From: Candidatus Pacearchaeota archaeon RBG_13_36_9
Lineage (GTDB): Archaea; Nanobdellota; Nanobdellia; Pacearchaeales; GW2011-AR1
DNA: 7,385 bases
Direction of reading: 5' to 3'
NCBI GenBank assembly: GCA_001786395.1
Contig: MFWN01000086.1
Location: 223 to 7,607 of the forward strand
The position numbers and the translations under genes are program-made. Below are positions 6,091-7,385 of this stretch, piece by piece (positions within the stretch are counted from its first letter, which is position 1; each line of letters opens with the position of its first letter). The notes beneath the pieces are model-generated. The model was not told where the DNA came from. It searched no databases and saw only the letters and a list, made by a program, of their open reading frames with translations.

Positions 6091-6591
6091 ATGGGAAACA
6101 AAGAAAAAGGGGCTAATGCTGAACGCGAATTGTACCAGATGTTTGTGGACAATAATTTCAGGGCTGTGAGAACGGCAGGCTCTGGCACAATGGAAAATGC
6201 AGATTGCGACCTGATTGCTGGAAACAAAGGCAGCAAGTACTGCATAGAAGCAAAGTCCAGCAAAAAGCCAATCAAGTATATTACAAAGGATCAGGTAAAC
6301 AGGTTTGTTACATTCTCCCAGATATTCTCACTAAAGCCAGTTATAGCTGTCAGATTTAACAGGTTGGGCTGGTTTTTCATAAACCCCAAGGACCTGAAGG
6401 ACAGCGGAAAAAACTGGGTAGTAAGCCTGGAAACCTGCCAGAAAAAAGGCAAGAAATTCAGCCAATTTTTCCGAGACAAAACAAAAAACAATAATCTATT
6501 GCAAAAGGATCTTCTGTTAAAAGATGAAGAGCTGAATGAACTGATTAAAGAAGATTATGAAGCCGAAGAAAATTTAAAGCAAGACGTTTAG
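6091..6591 (+). CDS. hjc: Archaeal Holliday junction resolvase Hjc
   Basis: Structure-specific endonuclease that cuts four-way DNA junctions during recombination, acting as a dimer on DNA with Mg2+. Residues 1-100 carry the Hjc nuclease fold. KGANAERELYQMF has catalytic Glu11, AVRTAGSG has the flexible-loop serine, and DCDLIAGN has the metal-binding Asp40. CIEAKSS supplies the E-x-K pair Glu53/Lys55, and GWFFINPKDL closes the core. Typical Hjc proteins are about 120-140 residues. This one has 166, the extra being a charged low-complexity tail (KTKNNNLLQKDLLLKDEELNELI and beyond), possibly a partner-binding region. The start is set by AGGAGG five bases upstream. The stop abuts the stop of the convergent zinc-ribbon gene with no base between. 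Confidence 0.93.
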   Translation: MGNKEKGANAERELYQMFVDNNFRAVRTAGSGTMENADCDLIAGNKGSKYCIEAKSSKKPIKYITKDQVNRFVTFSQIFSLKPVIAVRFNRLGWFFINPKDLKDSGKNWVVSLETCQKKGKKFSQFFRDKTKNNNLLQKDLLLKDEELNELIKEDYEAEENLKQDV

Positions 6592-6735
6592 CTAAAGCTT
6601 TATATCAGATTCTTTTACGCTCTTTGAATGCTGGTCAAGCTCTCCTTTTTCCAGGCAGTCAAAACAAGTGTGTATTAAACCTTCTTCTTTTACAATGCCG
6701 GTACCTTTGCATTTTGGACAATTTTTATCTGTCAT
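6592..6735 (-). CDS. Small C4 zinc-ribbon protein (47 residues)
   Basis: A 47-residue protein beginning MTDKNCPKCKGTGIVKEEG and continuing IHTCFDCLEKGELDQHSK. It has two CxxC knuckles (CPKC at 6-9, CFDC at 24-27) spaced as in a rubredoxin-type zinc ribbon, so it should bind one zinc ion. The CPKCKGTG part also recalls a single DnaJ-type zinc repeat. Function is unknown, and protein or nucleic-acid binding is inference. The promoter is clear: TATAAATATA on this strand at 6769-6778 predicts a start near 6747, and AGGTTGA lies just upstream of the ATG. It converges with hjc, the two stop codons touching. The motif quality and promoter make it a real gene despite its size. Confidence 0.75.
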   Translation of the reverse strand: MTDKNCPKCKGTGIVKEEGLIHTCFDCLEKGELDQHSKSVKESDIKL

Positions 6736-6768
6736 TTTAGTCAACCTATAAAAAATTAAGAAAAGATG

Positions 6769-6778
6769 TATATTTATA
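6769..6778 (-). promoter_or_regulatory. TATA box for the zinc-ribbon gene
   Basis: TATAAATATA read on the minus strand, about 38 nt upstream of the ATG at 6735. The predicted leader is about 12 nt and contains AGGTTGA. Confidence 0.55.
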
Positions 6779-6821
6779 GACTTGTATAGTGGGCTACTAG
6801 CTTTTTAATTTAATAATTAAC

Positions 6822-6829
6822 TTTATATA
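6822..6829 (+). promoter_or_regulatory. TATA box for the 6851-7078 locus
   Basis: TTTATATA centred 25 nt upstream of 6851, so transcription should begin almost exactly at 6851. Bases 6736-6850 otherwise hold only this and the divergent zinc-ribbon promoter. Confidence 0.55.
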
Positions 6830-6850
6830 GAACTTACTCCTTTAATTAAT

Positions 6851-7078
6851 ATGTGGTACACTCCATGGGCATTTCAAAGATATGAAACTCAAGAAGTTGA
6901 AAGGAAAGACTCTACAAGATCAGAAGCAAGAAGGGGGGGTGAAGGATTAGTGCGACAAACTAAATTATTGCTGCATCAGGTTAGCATTATCAAGTGTTTA
7001 CGTATTGAAACGTTTAACAATGGGCTATTACGTACTGAACTAGCTTACCAAAGGCTTACCAAATATAGGCTATTCTAA
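6851..7078 (+). ncRNA. Candidate non-coding RNA (faint RNase P RNA-like motifs)
   Basis: A promoter-driven stretch of about 230 nt. It can be read as a leaderless 75-codon ORF. However, that peptide matches nothing I know, has 10 Arg against 4 Lys (neighbours are lysine-rich) and uses CGT/CGA codons rare nearby, so I favour RNA. Motifs resembling RNase P RNA appear in the right order. GGAAAGAC (6903-6910) resembles conserved region I, GGAAAGUC. GGGTGAAGG lies near 6937-6945. AATGGGCT then ACTGAACTAGCTTAC (7034-7048) resembles the conserved AAUGACUG and ACAGAACCCGGCUUA end. TGGT (6854-6857) could pair with ACCA (7047-7050) as helix P1. Against this, the central P4 helix would have only five pairs and the usual bulged U is A. 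The identity is therefore weak, and a real small protein or decayed sequence is possible. Confidence 0.3.
7043..7063 (+). repeat. 11-bp direct tandem repeat
   Basis: GCTTACCAAA at 7043-7052 recurs at 7054-7063, one base apart. Nearby TTACGTATTGAA (6998-7009) and TTACGTACTGAA (7028-7039) form a second near-repeat 30 nt apart, and GGCTATT occurs at 7023-7029 and again near 7068-7074. The cluster suggests local duplication or RNA structure rather than coding constraint. Confidence 0.6.
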
Positions 7079-7094
7079 AATTTAAATCAATAAA

Positions 7095-7101
7095 TTTATA
7101 T
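7095..7101 (+). promoter_or_regulatory. TATA box upstream of the truncated gene start
   Basis: TTTATAT centred about 25 nt before the ATG at 7123, consistent with a leaderless start there. A T-rich tract at 7102-7113 follows and may also end upstream transcripts. Confidence 0.45.
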
Positions 7102-7122
7102 CTTCTTTTTTCTTAAAAAAGT

Positions 7123-7167
7123 ATGAAAGAAACATTATTTTACAAAAAGCTGAAAGGCGGAATCTAG
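7123..7167 (+). pseudogene. Truncated start of an AmmeMemoRadiSam radical-SAM gene
   Basis: Fourteen codons, MKETLFYKKLKGGI, then TAG. From memory, the AmrS-type radical SAM enzyme of the AmmeMemoRadiSam system typically begins M-K-E-A-L-F-Y-x-K-L and goes on to a CxLCPHxC motif. The first ten residues fit that start, but no cysteine motif follows in any frame. The promoter (TATA about 25 nt upstream) is intact. The simplest reading is a gene cut off just after codon 13-14 by insertion or deletion, with the following RHH unit as possible incoming DNA. The match is short, so chance or a genuine micropeptide remains possible. Confidence 0.35.
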
Positions 7168-7179
7168 AATACAGAAAAA

Positions 7180-7187
7180 TTTAAATA
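7180..7187 (+). promoter_or_regulatory. TATA box of the ribbon-helix-helix gene
   Basis: TTTAAATA centred 25 nt before the ATG at 7209, predicting a leaderless transcript that begins at the start codon. Confidence 0.6.
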
Positions 7188-7191
7188 GTTC

Positions 7192-7208
7192 TATACGTTC
7201 ATATACGT
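7192..7208 (+). promoter_or_regulatory. Tandem operator-like repeats
   Basis: TATACGT occurs at 7192-7198 and 7202-7208, spaced exactly 10 bp apart (one helical turn), between the TATA box and the start codon. The second copy lies in the palindrome ATACGTAT (7203-7210). This is the arrangement expected for an autoregulatory RHH protein binding as adjacent dimers on one DNA face and covering the transcription start. The link to the downstream gene is inference. Confidence 0.5.
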
Positions 7209-7355
7209 ATGAAAAAGGGCAATGCCAAATTAACTCTATCTATCGATCAAAAGATTATTGAAGAGTATAAGAAGTATTGCGAAAAAAATGGTTTCATAAT
7301 TTCTAAACAAGTTGAAAAATTTATGGAGGAGAAATTGAAAGATGAGAAAAATTAA
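7209..7355 (+). CDS. Ribbon-helix-helix DNA-binding protein (CopG/antitoxin-like)
   Basis: A 48-residue protein with the RHH pattern. It has a short N-terminal strand (AKLTLSI, residues 6-12) whose alternating side chains would enter the DNA major groove, then helix A (DQKIIEEYKKYCEKNG), then helix B (ISKQVEKFMEEKLKDE). Length and layout match CopG/Arc-type repressors and the antitoxins of toxin-antitoxin pairs, which dimerise to bind DNA. The gene has its own leaderless promoter with two 10-bp-spaced repeats, suggesting autoregulation. It overlaps the next ORF by 14 nt, the usual geometry of a translationally coupled pair. No toxin can be identified because the partner is cut off. Confidence 0.7.
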   Translation: MKKGNAKLTLSIDQKIIEEYKKYCEKNGFIISKQVEKFMEEKLKDEKN

Positions 7356-7385
7356 TCTTGAAGGGCATAAAGAAGAGATTGAATA
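7342..7385 (+). CDS. Start of the next gene, overlapping the RHH gene, cut by window
   Basis: An ATG at 7342 opens a second frame inside the end of the RHH gene and stays open to the window edge, giving 14 residues (MRKINLEGHKEEIE). GGAGGA at 7325-7330 lies 11 nt upstream, a somewhat distant ribosome site. The start resembles the lead-in of small helix-turn-helix proteins of mobile elements, but 14 residues cannot establish this. A toxin partner, a resolvase or a transposase accessory protein are all possible. Confidence 0.5.
   Translation, partial: MRKINLEGHKEEIE

Noticed and set aside
6793..6806. GCTACTAGC followed by T5 as a terminator
   Set aside because: The inverted repeat has a one-base centre and cannot form a real hairpin. 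No gene ends on the plus strand there.
7080..7105. Possible dif site for the XerA recombinase (ATAAATTTATATCTT)
   Set aside because: Only one half resembles the archaeal dif arm and there is no matching inverted half. The TATA box explains the AT-rich run.
1..7385. tRNA genes, CRISPR array or insertion sequence
   Set aside because: No T-loop GGTTCGAATCC-type motifs, no regularly spaced repeat-spacer units and no transposase with terminal inverted repeats were seen.

Overview
The window looks like the chromosome of a small-genome, AT-rich archaeon, most likely of the DPANN group (Woesearchaeota/Pacearchaeota-like). Archaeal information-processing genes show this: the tRNA pseudouridine-54 methyltransferase TrmY, an Hjc-type Holliday junction resolvase, a PAC2-family proteasome-assembly protein and a very small histone-fold protein. 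Promoters support it too. TATA boxes sit about 25 nt upstream of several start codons, which implies leaderless mRNAs, and strong Shine-Dalgarno sites are rare. The phylum placement is inference.

Layout. Positions 2-1238 hold the C-terminal part of a XerA-type tyrosine recombinase, cut by the window edge, followed one base later by trmY. Positions 1269-2573 encode a DUF362 protein carrying a long lysine/glutamate-rich extension with a 29-residue repeat. An acylphosphatase (2622-2894) converges with, and overlaps, an unrecognised minus-strand gene (2875-3234). Positions 3291-3406 are a highly structured leader in front of a class II lysyl-tRNA synthetase gene (3407-4900). Next come two genes under 60 codons: a mini-histone (4939-5112) and a two-helix membrane protein (5122-5283). 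They are followed by the PAC2 protein (5343-6050), hjc (6091-6591) and a convergent 47-residue zinc-ribbon protein (6592-6735, minus).

The right end (6736-7385) is less conventional. It holds a promoter-driven 230-nt stretch that looks more like an RNA than a protein gene and has faint RNase P RNA-like motifs. It also holds what looks like a decapitated start of an AmmeMemoRadiSam radical-SAM gene (14 codons, then a stop). Last is a two-gene unit of a ribbon-helix-helix regulator with tandem 10-bp operator-like repeats, overlapping the start of a second gene that leaves the window. This end may mark the boundary of an accessory or mobile segment.

Most genes are independent housekeeping functions: chromosome resolution, recombination, tRNA modification and charging, chromatin, and proteasome assembly. 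The strongest candidates for something undescribed are the lysS leader, whose two long helices are largely incompatible and one of which ends next to the start codon, and the 6851-7078 RNA-like locus.
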